Counted from the first letter of the stretch, positions 18,451-27,978 are shown. The stretch: DNA of 64,000 nucleotides from Pseudomonas sp. G.S.17 (GCF_038096165.1 NZ_CP151076.1:1984001-2048000), one strand, 5' to 3'. The notes: generated by a model from the letters alone, not told the origin. Numbers and translations: made by a program.

Positions 18451-20229
18451 ATGGCTTCGTTGCTTTCCAGCCGTCAGCGTCAGGCGATTCGTCTGGCTTC
18501 GCAGTTTGTCGCGCCGTATCGCTGGCAGGCCCTGGGTGCCCTGTTGGCGTTGATTGTCACCGCCGGCATCACCTTGTCCATGGGCCAGGGCATCAAGTTG
18601 ATGGTCGATCAAGGCTTCATGACCCGTTCGCCGCATCTGCTCAATCAGTCGATCAGCTTGTTCATGCTGTTGATCCTGGGCCTGGCGGTCGGCACCTTTG
18701 CGCGCTTCTATCTGGTGTCGTGGATTGGCGAACGAGTGGTGGCGGATCTGCGCAAGCGGGTTTTCGATCACTTGATCAACCTGCATCCGGGCTTTTACGA
18801 GAACAATCGCAGCTCGGAGATTCAGTCGCGGCTGACTGCAGATACGACGCTGCTGCAATCGGTGATCGGTTCGTCGCTGTCGATGTTTCTGCGCAATGCC
18901 TTGATGGTGATCGGCGGCATCATTCTGCTGTTCATCACCAATCCGAAGCTCACCAGCATCGTGGTAGTGGCCTTGCCCTTGGTGGTGGCGCCGATCCTGA
19001 TCTTTGGCCGTCGAGTGCGCGCCTTGTCCCGGGAAAGCCAGGATCGTGTCGCCGATGTCGGCAGCTACGTGTCCGAGGCGTTGGGACAGATCAAGACGGT
19101 TCAGGCCTACAACCATCAACAACAGGACAAGCAACGCTTTGCGCGCACCGCTGAAGACGCTTTCGAGACCGCTCGCAAGCGCATCTTGCAGCGCTCATGG
19201 CTAATCACGCTGGTGATTGTCCTGGTCCTGGGCGCCGTGGCGGTGATGCTCTGGGTGGGCGGGATGGACGTGATCGAAGGCACGATTTCCAGCGGCGAGC
19301 TGGCGGCTTTTGTGTTCTATAGCCTGATCGTCGGCAGCGCCTTCGGTACGTTGAGCGAAGTGATCGGCGAGCTGCAGCGGGCCGCAGGCGCTGCCGAGCG
19401 CATTTCCGAGCTGCTTCAGGCCAAAAGCGAAATCACCCCGCCAACCAACGATTTGCTGCGTCTGCCTGAGCGGGTGAGTGGACGGCTGGAACTGGAAAAT
19501 ATCAGCTTCGCGTATCCGTCGCGTCCCGAACGCAACGCCGTGGATGGCATGACCTTGAGCATTGAAGCCGGTGAAACCCTGGCACTGGTCGGGCCTTCGG
19601 GGGCGGGCAAGTCGACGCTGTTCGATCTGCTGTTGCGCTTCTACGATCCCCAGCAAGGTCGGATTCTGCTGGAAGGTGTGCCCATCGCGCAGCTTGATCC
19701 ATTGGACCTGCGCCGCTGCTTTGCCCTGGTCTCCCAGACGCCGGCGCTGTTCTTCGGCAGCGTCGAGGACAACATCCGCTACGGCAATCCCGGCGCCAGC
19801 AGCGAGCAGATCGAGGCCGCCGCGCGTATCGCCCATGCCCATGAATTCATCATGCAGATGCCCGATGGCTATCAGACTCATCTGGGTGACGGTGGGTTGG
19901 GCTTGTCTGGTGGGCAGCGTCAACGCCTGGCGATTGCCCGTGCCTTGTTGGTGGATGCGCCGATTCTGCTGCTGGATGAGGCGACCAGCGCACTGGATGC
20001 CCAGAGTGAGCATTTGATCCAGGAAGCGCTGCCGAGCCTGATGAAAGGCCGCACCACGCTGGTGATCGCGCATCGGCTGGCCACGGTGCAGAACGCTGAC
20101 CGGATTGCGGTCATTGATCAGGGCCGGTTAGTGGCGGTGGGCACCCATCAGCAATTGATCGTCAGCAACCCGTTGTACGCGAGGTTGGCAGCGTTGCAGT
20201 TCAATGCGCGGATGGAAGAGGTGGTGTAA
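18451..20229 (+). CDS. ABC transporter, fused permease and ATPase (MsbA-like exporter)
   Basis: The 592-residue half-transporter has six membrane helices in residues 20-300 and a nucleotide-binding domain in 345-585. Visible are the Walker A (GPSGAGKST), the signature LSGGQRQRLAIARAL, Walker B (ILLLDEATSALD) and the switch His (VIAHRLATV). It would act as a homodimer exporting a lipid, drug or peptide. The branch is near MsbA, but lpxK is not adjacent, so the lipid A flippase itself is less likely. The start at 18451 (MASLLSSRQRQ) is chosen over an upstream frame that lacks membrane character. Confidence 0.9.
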   Translation: MASLLSSRQRQAIRLASQFVAPYRWQALGALLALIVTAGITLSMGQGIKLMVDQGFMTRSPHLLNQSISLFMLLILGLAVGTFARFYLVSWIGERVVADLRKRVFDHLINLHPGFYENNRSSEIQSRLTADTTLLQSVIGSSLSMFLRNALMVIGGIILLFITNPKLTSIVVVALPLVVAPILIFGRRVRALSRESQDRVADVGSYVSEALGQIKTVQAYNHQQQDKQRFARTAEDAFETARKRILQRSWLITLVIVLVLGAVAVMLWVGGMDVIEGTISSGELAAFVFYSLIVGSAFGTLSEVIGELQRAAGAAERISELLQAKSEITPPTNDLLRLPERVSGRLELENISFAYPSRPERNAVDGMTLSIEAGETLALVGPSGAGKSTLFDLLLRFYDPQQGRILLEGVPIAQLDPLDLRRCFALVSQTPALFFGSVEDNIRYGNPGASSEQIEAAARIAHAHEFIMQMPDGYQTHLGDGGLGLSGGQRQRLAIARALLVDAPILLLDEATSALDAQSEHLIQEALPSLMKGRTTLVIAHRLATVQNADRIAVIDQGRLVAVGTHQQLIVSNPLYARLAALQFNARMEEVV

Positions 20230-20236
20230 ATGATCT

Positions 20237-20289
20237 GTAGGACCGGCTTCAGCCGGGAGGACGTGCTCCCGGCTGAAGCCGGTCCTACC
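20237..20289. repeat. Paired REP palindromes (BIME)
   Basis: GTAGGACCGGCTTCAGCCGG and its inverted copy CCGGCTGAAGCCGGTCCTAC face each other 13 bases apart. They lie between the convergent ABC transporter and ppnP genes. Confidence 0.9.
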
Positions 20290-20309
20290 GATTATGCGCA
20301 GACGCGGGC

Positions 20310-20591
20310 TTAGCGATACTCACACAGGTAAGCAGTATCAACCGCTACCTTGAGCTGGAACTTGCTGTTGGCCGGCACGTTGAACTGGCTGCCGGTGGCG
20401 AAATCTTCCCAGTCGGTGCTGTCCGGGAGTTTGACGCTCAGCTTGCCGGAGATGACGTGCATGATTTCCCGTTGTGCTGTGCCGAATTCGTATTCGCCTG
20501 CCGCCATAACGCCGATGGTGGCCTGACCTTCAGCCTGGCTGAAGGCGATGGATTTGACGGTGCCGTCGAAGTACTCGTTGACTTTGAACAT
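20310..20591 (-). CDS. ppnP: Pyrimidine/purine nucleoside phosphorylase PpnP
   Basis: The 93-residue cupin-fold protein starts [17 protein letters not shown] and matches the full length of the DUF1255/PpnP family. Members phosphorolyse several nucleosides to free base and ribose-1-phosphate. Conserved stretches [23 protein letters not shown] and FNVPANSKF are present. The start codon at 20591 follows a GAGGAATCGCC sequence. It converges with the ABC transporter. A stand-alone transcription unit is likely. Confidence 0.93.
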   Translation of the reverse strand: MFKVNEYFDGTVKSIAFSQAEGQATIGVMAAGEYEFGTAQREIMHVISGKLSVKLPDSTDWEDFATGSQFNVPANSKFQLKVAVDTAYLCEYR

Positions 20592-20681
20592 GGCGATTCC
20601 TCGAAAAGGGCTGTTAAAAAGGGCCGGCCAGTATGCCCAACGCATAAAACGCCGTCACCCGCTTTAAGCGTTGCATTGCAT

Positions 20682-21224
20682 TCAATTGGGCAGAATCAGT
20701 GGCAGAAGACGGGCGGTATTGCGCGCATCCACCAAGGCCCGATGCTGTTGCCCACTGAACTGCATGCCTGCCAGTTGCAGTGCGCCATTGAGGCCCAGCG
20801 GGCGTTGTAATTGACGCGCCTGGGCGAAGCGTTGTCGCAGATTGACGTGGGGCAAAGAGCTCAGGACGCTGGTCAACCCCTGCTGACGCCATTCCTGCTC
20901 GAACTGTTGGCGATCGTAATCGCCCCAGCTGGCCCAGCCGACGATTTGCGCCTGATGATGACTCAGCCAGCGTTCGAACAGCGGCCAGACCGCCGTGAGC
21001 GGCGCGGCGCTGTCGATGTTGCTTTGACTGATATGGGTCAGTTCCCGACAGAAATTGGTCAGCAGTGGGCGGCGCACCGGTCGAGCGAAGCGTTCGAAGT
21101 GATCCAGTTCGCGTCCATCCTGATTGACCAGGGTGGCTCCGATTTCAATGATTTCCATTTCTGCCACTGGCCATCCGCCTTCATCCGTGGTGGCCTCCAG
21201 ATCTATCACCAACCAGTGCGGCAT
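20682..21224 (-). CDS. DEDDh 3'-5' exonuclease (ERI-1/KapD type)
   Basis: The 180-residue protein starts MPHWLVIDLEATTDEGG at an ATG preceded by AAGGAG. The exonuclease motifs are complete: Exo I D8-x-E10, Exo II with Asp in GWASWGDYDRQQF, and Exo III HRALVDARNTARL with the catalytic His and Asp. This set binds two metal ions. The length and motif layout fit the ERI-1-like branch (KapD, RNase T superfamily), which acts on RNA or DNA ends. The true substrate is unknown. Its 5' end lies 71 bp from the biotin carboxylase gene stop, on the same strand. Confidence 0.88.
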   Translation of the reverse strand: MPHWLVIDLEATTDEGGWPVAEMEIIEIGATLVNQDGRELDHFERFARPVRRPLLTNFCRELTHISQSNIDSAAPLTAVWPLFERWLSHHQAQIVGWASWGDYDRQQFEQEWRQQGLTSVLSSLPHVNLRQRFAQARQLQRPLGLNGALQLAGMQFSGQQHRALVDARNTARLLPLILPN

Positions 21225-21295
21225 GTGCGGCTCCTTTCCATCAAATCGACTTGGTCTGGAGTGGAGGGTAGTCACATTAGCCGTGTTACGTCCAA

Positions 21296-23305
21296 TCAGG
21301 CCTGAAACGGCGCGACTTCCAGCAACACTTGTCGCCCCTTGACCTGATCGCCGCGAGTTACCTGAACCTGACGGATGACGCCGGCGATCCCGGCCTTGAG
21401 CGGCTGCTCCATTTTCATCGCTTCGAGCACCACCAGCAGCTGACCCTGGCTGACCGTCGCGCCCTCGCTGACCAATACCTCGACAATCGAGCCGTCCATG
21501 GGGGCCCTGACGGTTCCGGAACCGGCGAGTGCCGTACCGGTGAGGGTGTCATGGGTGCGATCAACGAAATGCAACGCACCGGATTCGCAGTGCAACCACA
21601 GATTCTTGCCCTGCAAGTGGCAGGCATAGCGGCGTCGAACCCCGTCGATTTCCACATGGGCCGAACGTCCGTCGGCTTCCAGGACCTGAATGCTGTGGAC
21701 GCTGTCGGCGATGCTCAGGTCCAGGCGCGCGCCATTGCGGATCAGATGCACTTCCATGACCCGCTCGTCGTGGCCCAGCAGGTAACGGCGTTGCTCCGGC
21801 CCCGTATTGCTCCAGCCTGCGGGTTTTGACGGGTGGGCGCCGGCCGAACCCTGATAGAACAGGGCCGTGGCGAGGGCCAGCTGCGAGGCCTTGGCAATCT
21901 GCGGCAACAGGCTCGCGTCGTCGCGCAGGTGCTGGCCGATGAAACCGGTGCCGACCCGTGCGTCGACGAAAGCCTGATGCTTCAGCACACCGGCCAACAG
22001 CCGCTGATTGGTCTGCACGCCCAGCAACACGCTGCTTTGCACGGCGCGCAGGAGTTTGCGCCGCGCCTCTTCGCGGGTTGCGCCGTAAGCGATGATCTTG
22101 CCCAGCAGCGGATCGTAGAACGGGCTGATGGCCTGATCTTCCAGCAAGCCGTGATCGACCCGCACGCCATCGAACAGCAGCGGCTGCCAGCGCAACACTC
22201 GACCGGTCTGCGGCAGGAAACCTCGCGCCGGGTCTTCGGCGTACAGCCGCGCCTCGATGGCGTGACCGTTCAGCTGAATCTGCTCCTGACGCAAAGGCAG
22301 GGTTTCTCCAGCCGCCACTTTTATCTGCCAAGCCACCAGGTCCTGGCCGGTGATCATTTCGGTGACTGGATGCTCGACCTGCAGGCGGGTGTTCATTTCC
22401 AGAAAGTAGAATTGACCGTCCTGGGTCAGCAAAAACTCCACAGTGCCGGCGCCCTGATAGTTCACCGTTCGGGCCGCCGTCAAGGCAGCGCGGCCCATGG
22501 CTTCGCGCAGCTGCGGGTCGACGGCGGGGCTGGGCGCCTCTTCAATGACTTTACGGTGGCGGCGCTGCACCGAGCAATCGCGCTCGCCGAGAAAGACCAG
22601 GTTGCCGTGGCTGTCGCCGAAAACCTGCACCTCGACATGCCGGGGGTCAATCAGCGCCTGCTCCAGAATCAGCTCCGCCGAACCGAACGCGTTCTGCGCC
22701 TCGGCACGCGCGGTGTTGAGCCGCTCCAGCAGCTGATCGTCATGTTCCACCAGGCGCATGCCTCGCCCGTCACCTCCGGCGCTGGCCTTGATCAGCACGG
22801 GATAGCCGATCCGCCGCGCTTCGCGGCTCAGGGTCTGATCGTCCTGCTCGACGCCCTGATAACCGGCGACGCACTGCACACCGGCAGCAATCATGGCCAA
22901 TTTTGACAAACGCTTGCTGCCCATCAGTTCGATGGCTTCGGCGCTGGGACCTATGAACACCACGCCGGCGGTTTCGCAGGCGCGGGCGAATTCGGCGCTT
23001 TCCGAGAGAAAGCCGTAACCGGGGTGAATGGCGTTGGCTCCGGTGCGTTGCGCGGCATCGAGAATTACCTCGATATTTAAATACGACTGCTGCACCGTTG
23101 GCGCCCCGATGCACACCGCTTCGTCGGCCATTTGCACATGCCGGGCGTCGCTGTCGGCGGCACTGAAGACCGCCACCGTTCGATACCCCAGATCGCGTGC
23201 GGTACTGATGATGCGGCAGGCAATTTCTCCCCGATTGGCAATGAGGATCTTGTCGAAGACGGGAATCTTGCGGCCCCGTGATTCGTGTTCTGGAGTGACG
23301 TGCAT
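21296..23305 (-). CDS. Biotin-dependent acyl-CoA carboxylase, alpha subunit (biotin carboxylase plus carrier)
   Basis: The 669-residue protein holds a biotin carboxylase domain (residues about 17-465: FDKILIANRGEIACRI, ATP-grasp GGDGRGMRLV, MNTRLQVEHPVTE) and a C-terminal biotin carrier domain with the biotinylated Lys in EAMKMEQ. This is the plan of methylcrotonyl-, geranyl- and propionyl-CoA carboxylase alpha chains (LiuD, AtuF). No carboxyltransferase or acyl-CoA dehydrogenase gene adjoins it, so the substrate cannot be named; it must work with a beta subunit coded elsewhere. GAGGAG precedes the ATG at 23305. Confidence 0.9.
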   Translation of the reverse strand: MHVTPEHESRGRKIPVFDKILIANRGEIACRIISTARDLGYRTVAVFSAADSDARHVQMADEAVCIGAPTVQQSYLNIEVILDAAQRTGANAIHPGYGFLSESAEFARACETAGVVFIGPSAEAIELMGSKRLSKLAMIAAGVQCVAGYQGVEQDDQTLSREARRIGYPVLIKASAGGDGRGMRLVEHDDQLLERLNTARAEAQNAFGSAELILEQALIDPRHVEVQVFGDSHGNLVFLGERDCSVQRRHRKVIEEAPSPAVDPQLREAMGRAALTAARTVNYQGAGTVEFLLTQDGQFYFLEMNTRLQVEHPVTEMITGQDLVAWQIKVAAGETLPLRQEQIQLNGHAIEARLYAEDPARGFLPQTGRVLRWQPLLFDGVRVDHGLLEDQAISPFYDPLLGKIIAYGATREEARRKLLRAVQSSVLLGVQTNQRLLAGVLKHQAFVDARVGTGFIGQHLRDDASLLPQIAKASQLALATALFYQGSAGAHPSKPAGWSNTGPEQRRYLLGHDERVMEVHLIRNGARLDLSIADSVHSIQVLEADGRSAHVEIDGVRRRYACHLQGKNLWLHCESGALHFVDRTHDTLTGTALAGSGTVRAPMDGSIVEVLVSEGATVSQGQLLVVLEAMKMEQPLKAGIAGVIRQVQVTRGDQVKGRQVLLEVAPFQA

Positions 23306-23418
23306 TTTTTATTGTTCTCCTCGTCCCGGCTGGCGTTGAACCGTTGCCGTCCTGTCACTAATCGCCGGTCCCGTCAGAGCGACCGGGGGGTGTTCCAGCT
23401 TGCCCGCGAATGGGTATT

Positions 23419-23466
23419 GGACCGGCTTTAGCCGGGAGAAAGTCTCTCGCGGCTAAAGCCGCTCCA
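23419..23466. repeat. Degenerate paired REP palindromes
   Basis: GGACCGGCTTTAGCCGGGAG faces CTCGCGGCTAAAGCCGCTCC across a few bases. The surrounding stretch 23306-23837 has no convincing gene. Minus-strand frames there are short, interrupted and compositionally odd. Confidence 0.75.
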
Positions 23467-23840
23467 ACGTGACCCTCGCGAACCAGTTCGCTCTCATTGC
23501 GTTTCGCGCAACACCTTGCACAGTAGCAGTGCAGTGATTTCCCGCACGACGCGCAGACCGTCGGCGGCGTCTTTGGCCAGCTATTGGCGTAAGCGTCTGG
23601 TCTGATGCTTGCCTGGCGCGGAGCGCAACTTGGATTTCCCAAGCTGGCGCAATGGTCGCTGGAGGGGTATTGATGAATGAACAAAAGCCCCCGGTTGTTA
23701 ACCGACGGAGCATTGGCGGTGATTTCCAGGGAGGTTTCGGTACAAAACCCTGTGAATTCATTCTTTTGGGCAATTGTTTAAACTTCGCAAAACGCCTAAT
23801 TTAGCTCCTTTGTATTATCACTCTGGGGTGCGCAGTCTTG

Positions 23841-24671
23841 ATGTATGTGTCTGTGCGAGAGGTTTGGCGGGCAGTTTTGATGGCCGCAGCGGCCGCGTTG
23901 TCCATGCAGGCCGCCGCCGAGCAAGTTGTGCGAATTGGTGCCGCGCATTTTCCGCCTTATACCATTCGCCCGGAAAAGGGCGAAGACACCGGGCTGCTGC
24001 CGGAACTGGCCGCTGCTCTGAATGCTGCGCAACACGACTATAAGTTCGTCCTGGTACCGACCTCGATCCCGCGCCGCTTTCGGGATCTGGAGCAAGGCCG
24101 TATTGACATGGCGATTTTCGAGAACCCCGATTGGGGCTGGGAGCGCATCGCTCACCAGGCTGTCGACATGAAGCTGGAAGATGCCGAGATTTTCGTGGCA
24201 CGCAAGGCGGAGGGGCGAGATCAGACGTATTTCAACGATTTTGACGGCAAGCGCTTGGCCCTGTTCAGCGGGTACCACTACGCATTTGCGCAGTTCAATG
24301 CTGATCCGGCTTATTTGGCGAAAAATTTCAACGCAACTTTGACGTACTCCCACGACAGCAACCTGTTGATGGTGCTGCGCGGACGTACCGATATTGCGCT
24401 GGTAACCCGCTCATATTTGAGCGACTTTCTCGCGCGCAACCCAAACGAGGCCCGACAGCTACTGGTTTCAGAGCGTATCGATCAGGTTTATCGGCATTAT
24501 GCTTTGCTGCGTCCGGCTGCACCGATTACGGCTGTACGGTTTGACCAGTTATTGGCAAATTTGCGCGATAGTGGCCAGATGTTGAAGATTTTCCAGCCGT
24601 ATCGCATTGCGGTTACGTCGCCGCTGACCGAGTCTTCGGTGGCCGGCAAGCAAAACCTTGAAGCGCCGTAG
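23841..24671 (+). CDS. Periplasmic amino-acid-type solute-binding protein
   Basis: The product of about 276 residues begins with a signal peptide (cleavage after MQAAAEQ-like sequence near residue 27) and continues with a family-3 binding fold (VRIGAAHFPPYTIRPEKGEDTGLLPELAAALN; later GRIDMAIFENPDWGWERI and GRTDIALVTRSYL). Such proteins bind amino acids or small organic acids in the periplasm. No ABC permease adjoins it, so it may be an orphan binder or sensor-type protein. The start is uncertain: TTG at 23838, ATG at 23841, or an internal ATG at 23880; ribosome sites are weak. Confidence 0.82.
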   Translation: MYVSVREVWRAVLMAAAAALSMQAAAEQVVRIGAAHFPPYTIRPEKGEDTGLLPELAAALNAAQHDYKFVLVPTSIPRRFRDLEQGRIDMAIFENPDWGWERIAHQAVDMKLEDAEIFVARKAEGRDQTYFNDFDGKRLALFSGYHYAFAQFNADPAYLAKNFNATLTYSHDSNLLMVLRGRTDIALVTRSYLSDFLARNPNEARQLLVSERIDQVYRHYALLRPAAPITAVRFDQLLANLRDSGQMLKIFQPYRIAVTSPLTESSVAGKQNLEAP

Positions 24672-24697
24672 GCTGTAACAATCGGCTTAATACAAGA

Positions 24698-24721
24698 GGG
24701 CGATGCGGGTCAGGCATCGCC
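24698..24721. terminator. Stem-loop between convergent genes
   Basis: GGCGATGC (24699-24706) pairs with GCATCGCC (24714-24721). It lies between the binding protein gene and the convergent DUF2897 gene and lacks a clear T run. Confidence 0.5.
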
Positions 24722-24730
24722 CCGGGGTAT

Positions 24731-24898
24731 TCAGCGATCCTTGGCCTCCTTGGCATCCATCTCGGCATTGCGCTCATGGACGCGTTTGAGTTGTTCGTCG
24801 GTCAGCGGCAGTTTTTTTGCCGAGTCGCGCAGCATCATCAGCCCCCCGACGATCGAGCCGATTGCAACTACCAGAATTAACCAGGCATACCAGGGCAT
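24731..24898 (-). CDS. DUF2897 family small membrane protein
   Basis: The 55-residue protein starts MPWYAWLILVVAIGSIVGG at an ATG preceded by AAGGAG. One membrane helix (residues 3-22) is followed by a charged tail with KKLPLTDEQLKRVHERNAEMDAKEAKDR. The pattern, one helix plus short charged tail, fits DUF2897, a gammaproteobacterial family of unknown function. It is divergent from pyrF. Confidence 0.8.
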   Translation of the reverse strand: MPWYAWLILVVAIGSIVGGLMMLRDSAKKLPLTDEQLKRVHERNAEMDAKEAKDR

Positions 24899-25112
24899 AG
24901 TGCTCTCCTTGTTGTGATACCGGTTTGAGCCGTGTCGCCGCTCAATGGTTCAAGTCTAGCCCCATCCCCCTTTGGTTGCTGCTGTTTGCAATACCGCGCC
25001 GGTCCAGGGTGTGTTCATCGGCGAATGGTCTGCGCACGCCGGATCGATTACCCGTCCGGGGACGGGTTCGGCTACAATGCGCGCCGATTTCGACTTACCA
25101 GAGAACCCGCTC

Positions 25113-25820
25113 ATGTCCGCCTGCCAGACTCCTGTCATCGTCGCCCTGGATTTCCCGACCCGTGAGGCCGCCTTGAAGCTGGCCGACCAGCTCGACCCCA
25201 AGCTGTGCCGGGTCAAGGTCGGCAAGGAGCTGTTCACCAGCTGTGCGTCGGACATCGTCGAAACCCTGCGCGACAAGGGCTTCGAAGTATTCCTGGACCT
25301 GAAATTCCATGACATCCCCAACACCACGGCGATGGCGGTCAAGGCCGCGGCGGAAATGGGCGTGTGGATGGTCAATGTGCATTGTTCGGGCGGTTTGCGC
25401 ATGATGGCGGCTTGTCGCGAAGTCCTGGATCAGCGCAGCGGTCCTAAACCGTTGCTGATCGGCGTGACCGTGTTGACCAGCATGGAACGTGAAGATCTGG
25501 CCGGCATCGGTCTGGACGTCGATCCGCAGGTGCAGGTTTTGCGTCTGGCGGCGTTGGCGGAAAAGGCCGGCATGGACGGCTTGGTTTGCTCGGCGCTGGA
25601 AGCCCGGGCGCTGAAGGCTGCGCACCCGACGCTGCAACTGGTGACACCGGGGATTCGCCCAAGCGGCAGCGCCCAGGACGACCAGCGCCGCATCCTCACC
25701 CCGCGTCAGGCGCTGGACGCAGGTTCCGATTACCTCGTGATCGGTCGCCCGATCAGCCAGGCCGCCGATCCGGCCAAAGCGCTGGCGGCGGTGGTGGCCG
25801 AGCTGAATTTGCCGGGCTGA
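25113..25820 (+). CDS. pyrF: Orotidine 5'-phosphate decarboxylase
   Basis: The 235-residue enzyme makes UMP from OMP, the last step of pyrimidine synthesis. It starts MSACQTPVIVALDFPTREAA and shows the catalytic DLKFHDIPNTTAMA stretch (Asp-x-Lys-x-x-Asp), the phosphate-binding LVTPGIRPSGS and DYLVIGRPIS. Length is normal for the bacterial type. The longer frame from 24972 lacks homologous character and is rejected. It stands alone, followed by a REP pair. Confidence 0.96.
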   Translation: MSACQTPVIVALDFPTREAALKLADQLDPKLCRVKVGKELFTSCASDIVETLRDKGFEVFLDLKFHDIPNTTAMAVKAAAEMGVWMVNVHCSGGLRMMAACREVLDQRSGPKPLLIGVTVLTSMEREDLAGIGLDVDPQVQVLRLAALAEKAGMDGLVCSALEARALKAAHPTLQLVTPGIRPSGSAQDDQRRILTPRQALDAGSDYLVIGRPISQAADPAKALAAVVAELNLPG

Positions 25821-25830
25821 AGAATGACCG

Positions 25831-25920
25831 GTGGGAGCGAGCTTGCTCGCGAAGAGGACGCTGTAGTCGACTCATATTTACGGATTGGTCCATAGCCTTC
25901 GCGAGCAAGCTCGCTCCCAC
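25831..25920. repeat. Paired REP palindromes (BIME)
   Basis: GTGGGAGCGAGCTTGCTCGC at 25831 faces its inverted copy ending at 25920, with 44 bases between. They lie between the convergent pyrF and reductase genes. Confidence 0.92.
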
Positions 25921-25929
25921 TTGTGTGGA

Positions 25930-26934
25930 TCAGACCTTCAACACCAACTTCCCGAAATTCTCGCCCTTGAACAGCTTGAGCAGGGTTTCCGGGAAGGTTT
26001 CCAGGCCTTCGACGATATCTTCCCGGCTCTTGAGTTTGCCCTGAGCCATCCAGCCGGCCATTTCCTGACCTGCTGCGGCGAAGCGGTCGGCGTAGTCCAT
26101 CACCACAAAACCTTCCATGCGCGCCCGGTTGACCAGCAGCGACAGATAATTGCTTGGGCCTTTCACCGGTGACGTGTTGTTGTACTGGCTGATCGCGCCG
26201 CAAATCACCACCCGGGCTTTGGGCGCCAAGCGGCTGAGCACCACGTCAAGGATGTCGCCGCCAACGTTATCGAAATACACATCTACCCCGTTCGGGCACT
26301 CGCGTTTCAGTCCCGCCAGGACGTCTTCGTTCTTGTAGTCGATAGCGCCGTCGAAACCCAGCTCTTCCACCAGCGACTGGCATTTTTTCTTTCCGCCGGC
26401 AATGCCCACTACGCGGCAGCCCTTGATCTTCGCAATCTGTCCCGCGACGCTGCCAACTGCACCCGCCGCACCGGAAATCACCACGGTATCGCCGCTTTGC
26501 GGTGCGCCGACATCCAGTAAAGCGAAGTACGCGGTCATGCCGGTCATGCCCAGCGCTGAAAGGTATCTCGGCAGCGGCGCCAGTTTCGGATCGACCTTGT
26601 AGAAACCTTTCGGTTCGCCGAGGAAGTAATCCTGAACGCCCAACGCGCCCTGGACGAAATCGCCGACCGCGAACTTGTCGTTCTCTGAGGCGACGACTTC
26701 GCCCACGCCCAGGGCGCGCATGACATCGCCCAACCCCACCGGCGCAATGTATGACTTGCCCTCGTTCATCCAGCCACGCATGGCCGGGTCCAACGACAAA
26801 TACTGGTTCTTGACCAGAATCTGCCCGGTCGAAACCTCGCCGACCGGCACTTCCTGATAGGTGAAATCTTCCCGGCTGACTGTGCCGACGGGGCGTTTGG
26901 CGAGCAGGAATTGACGATTGGTCTGGGCGGTCAT
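25930..26934 (-). CDS. NADPH-dependent medium-chain reductase (CurA/leukotriene B4 dehydrogenase type)
   Basis: The 334-residue protein starts MTAQTNRQFLLAKRPVGTVSREDF at 26934, behind GGAGG; the longer frame is not conserved. It has the zinc-free MDR pattern: YLSLDPAMRGWMN near residue 50, GMTGMTAYFALLDVG, and the nucleotide motif VSGAAGAVGSVAGQIAK followed by GIAGGKKKC (NADPH-type). Relatives reduce the double bond of enones, curcumin or 15-oxo-eicosanoids. It is divergent from the SDR gene across 249 bp with no other feature, so the two may share control. Confidence 0.9.
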   Translation of the reverse strand: MTAQTNRQFLLAKRPVGTVSREDFTYQEVPVGEVSTGQILVKNQYLSLDPAMRGWMNEGKSYIAPVGLGDVMRALGVGEVVASENDKFAVGDFVQGALGVQDYFLGEPKGFYKVDPKLAPLPRYLSALGMTGMTAYFALLDVGAPQSGDTVVISGAAGAVGSVAGQIAKIKGCRVVGIAGGKKKCQSLVEELGFDGAIDYKNEDVLAGLKRECPNGVDVYFDNVGGDILDVVLSRLAPKARVVICGAISQYNNTSPVKGPSNYLSLLVNRARMEGFVVMDYADRFAAAGQEMAGWMAQGKLKSREDIVEGLETFPETLLKLFKGENFGKLVLKV

Positions 26935-27183
26935 GGGAGGTCCTCGCAAAGGGGTAAAAGGGCAGGGCAGCAAAAGATCATTGAAGTCGCTGCCCGAGGT
27001 TGAGGCAAGCAAAGGCCGTTCAGCGAATGCACGCCGATCCAGCAAGATGATGAAGCGAGGTCATTTGTATCACTGCAATTCATGCTCTCCCAACCGAGCG
27101 CTTGATAGTGCTGACGGAGCAGGCTGCCCAGTGACTAGACTCAATGCTCTTCTCGATTCATCACAACAATAAGGACAATCCCG

Positions 27184-27945
27184 ATGAGCATGACGTTTTC
27201 CGGTCAGGTGGCGCTGGTGACAGGCGCCGCAGCAGGCATTGGCCGCGCCACCGCCCTGGCGTTCGCCGCGCAAGGGCTGAAGGTGGTGGTGGCGGATCTG
27301 GACAGCAATGGTGGCGAACGGACCGCGCAGCTGATCCACGAAGCTGGCGGCGAAGCACTGTTCGTGCGCTGCAACGTCACTCAGGAAAGCGAAGTGCGGC
27401 AGTTGATGGAGCGTGCCGTGGAGGTCTACGGTCGGGTCGATTACGCCTTCAACAATGCCGGGATCGAAATCGAAAAAGGCCGCTTGCCCGAAGGCAGCGA
27501 GGCCGAGTTTGACGCGATCATGGGCGTCAACGTCAAAGGCGTCTGGTTGTGCATGAAATATCAATTGCCGCTGATGCTCGCCCAGGGCGGCGGGGCCATC
27601 GTCAACACGGCTTCGGTGGCGGGCCTGGGCGCGGCGCCGAAAATGAGCATCTACAGCGCGTCGAAACACGCAGTGATCGGCCTGACCAAATCCGCTGCCA
27701 TCGAATTTGCTAAGAAGAAAATCCGCGTCAACGCGGTTTGCCCTGCGGTCATCGACACCGACATGTTCCGCCGCGCCTGGGAGTCCAATCCGAAGAAGGG
27801 CGAATTCGCCGCCACCATGCATCCGGTCGGCCGCATCGGCAAAGTCGAAGAAATCGCCACTGCGGTGCTTTACCTGTGCTGCGACGGCGCCGCTTTCACC
27901 ACCGGCCAGGCGCTGGCGGTGGATGGCGGGGTGACGGCGATGTGA
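27184..27945 (+). CDS. Short-chain dehydrogenase/reductase
   Basis: The 253-residue classical SDR has the cofactor motif TGAAAGIG (residues 14-21), NNAG, the catalytic Ser in NTASVAG and YSASK with Tyr and Lys. VVADLDSNG places Asp after the second strand, which favours NAD. C-terminal GGVTAM ends the protein in the usual way. The substrate is not evident; close relatives are annotated as glucose or 3-oxoacyl dehydrogenases. AAGGAC precedes the ATG. A REP pair follows. Confidence 0.88.
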   Translation: MSMTFSGQVALVTGAAAGIGRATALAFAAQGLKVVVADLDSNGGERTAQLIHEAGGEALFVRCNVTQESEVRQLMERAVEVYGRVDYAFNNAGIEIEKGRLPEGSEAEFDAIMGVNVKGVWLCMKYQLPLMLAQGGGAIVNTASVAGLGAAPKMSIYSASKHAVIGLTKSAAIEFAKKKIRVNAVCPAVIDTDMFRRAWESNPKKGEFAATMHPVGRIGKVEEIATAVLYLCCDGAAFTTGQALAVDGGVTAM

Positions 27946-27978
27946 AGCATCCTTATTACATTCCAAATACTATCCTCG

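Noticed and set aside
18451..20229. Lipid A flippase MsbA itself
   Set aside because: The protein is MsbA-like, but lpxK and other lipid A genes are not adjacent; called only an MsbA-like exporter.
23453..23773. 106-codon minus-strand frame upstream of the carboxylase gene
   Set aside because: No ribosome site, overlaps a REP pair, composition unlike a protein; neighbouring frames are broken. A decayed gene is possible but not identifiable.
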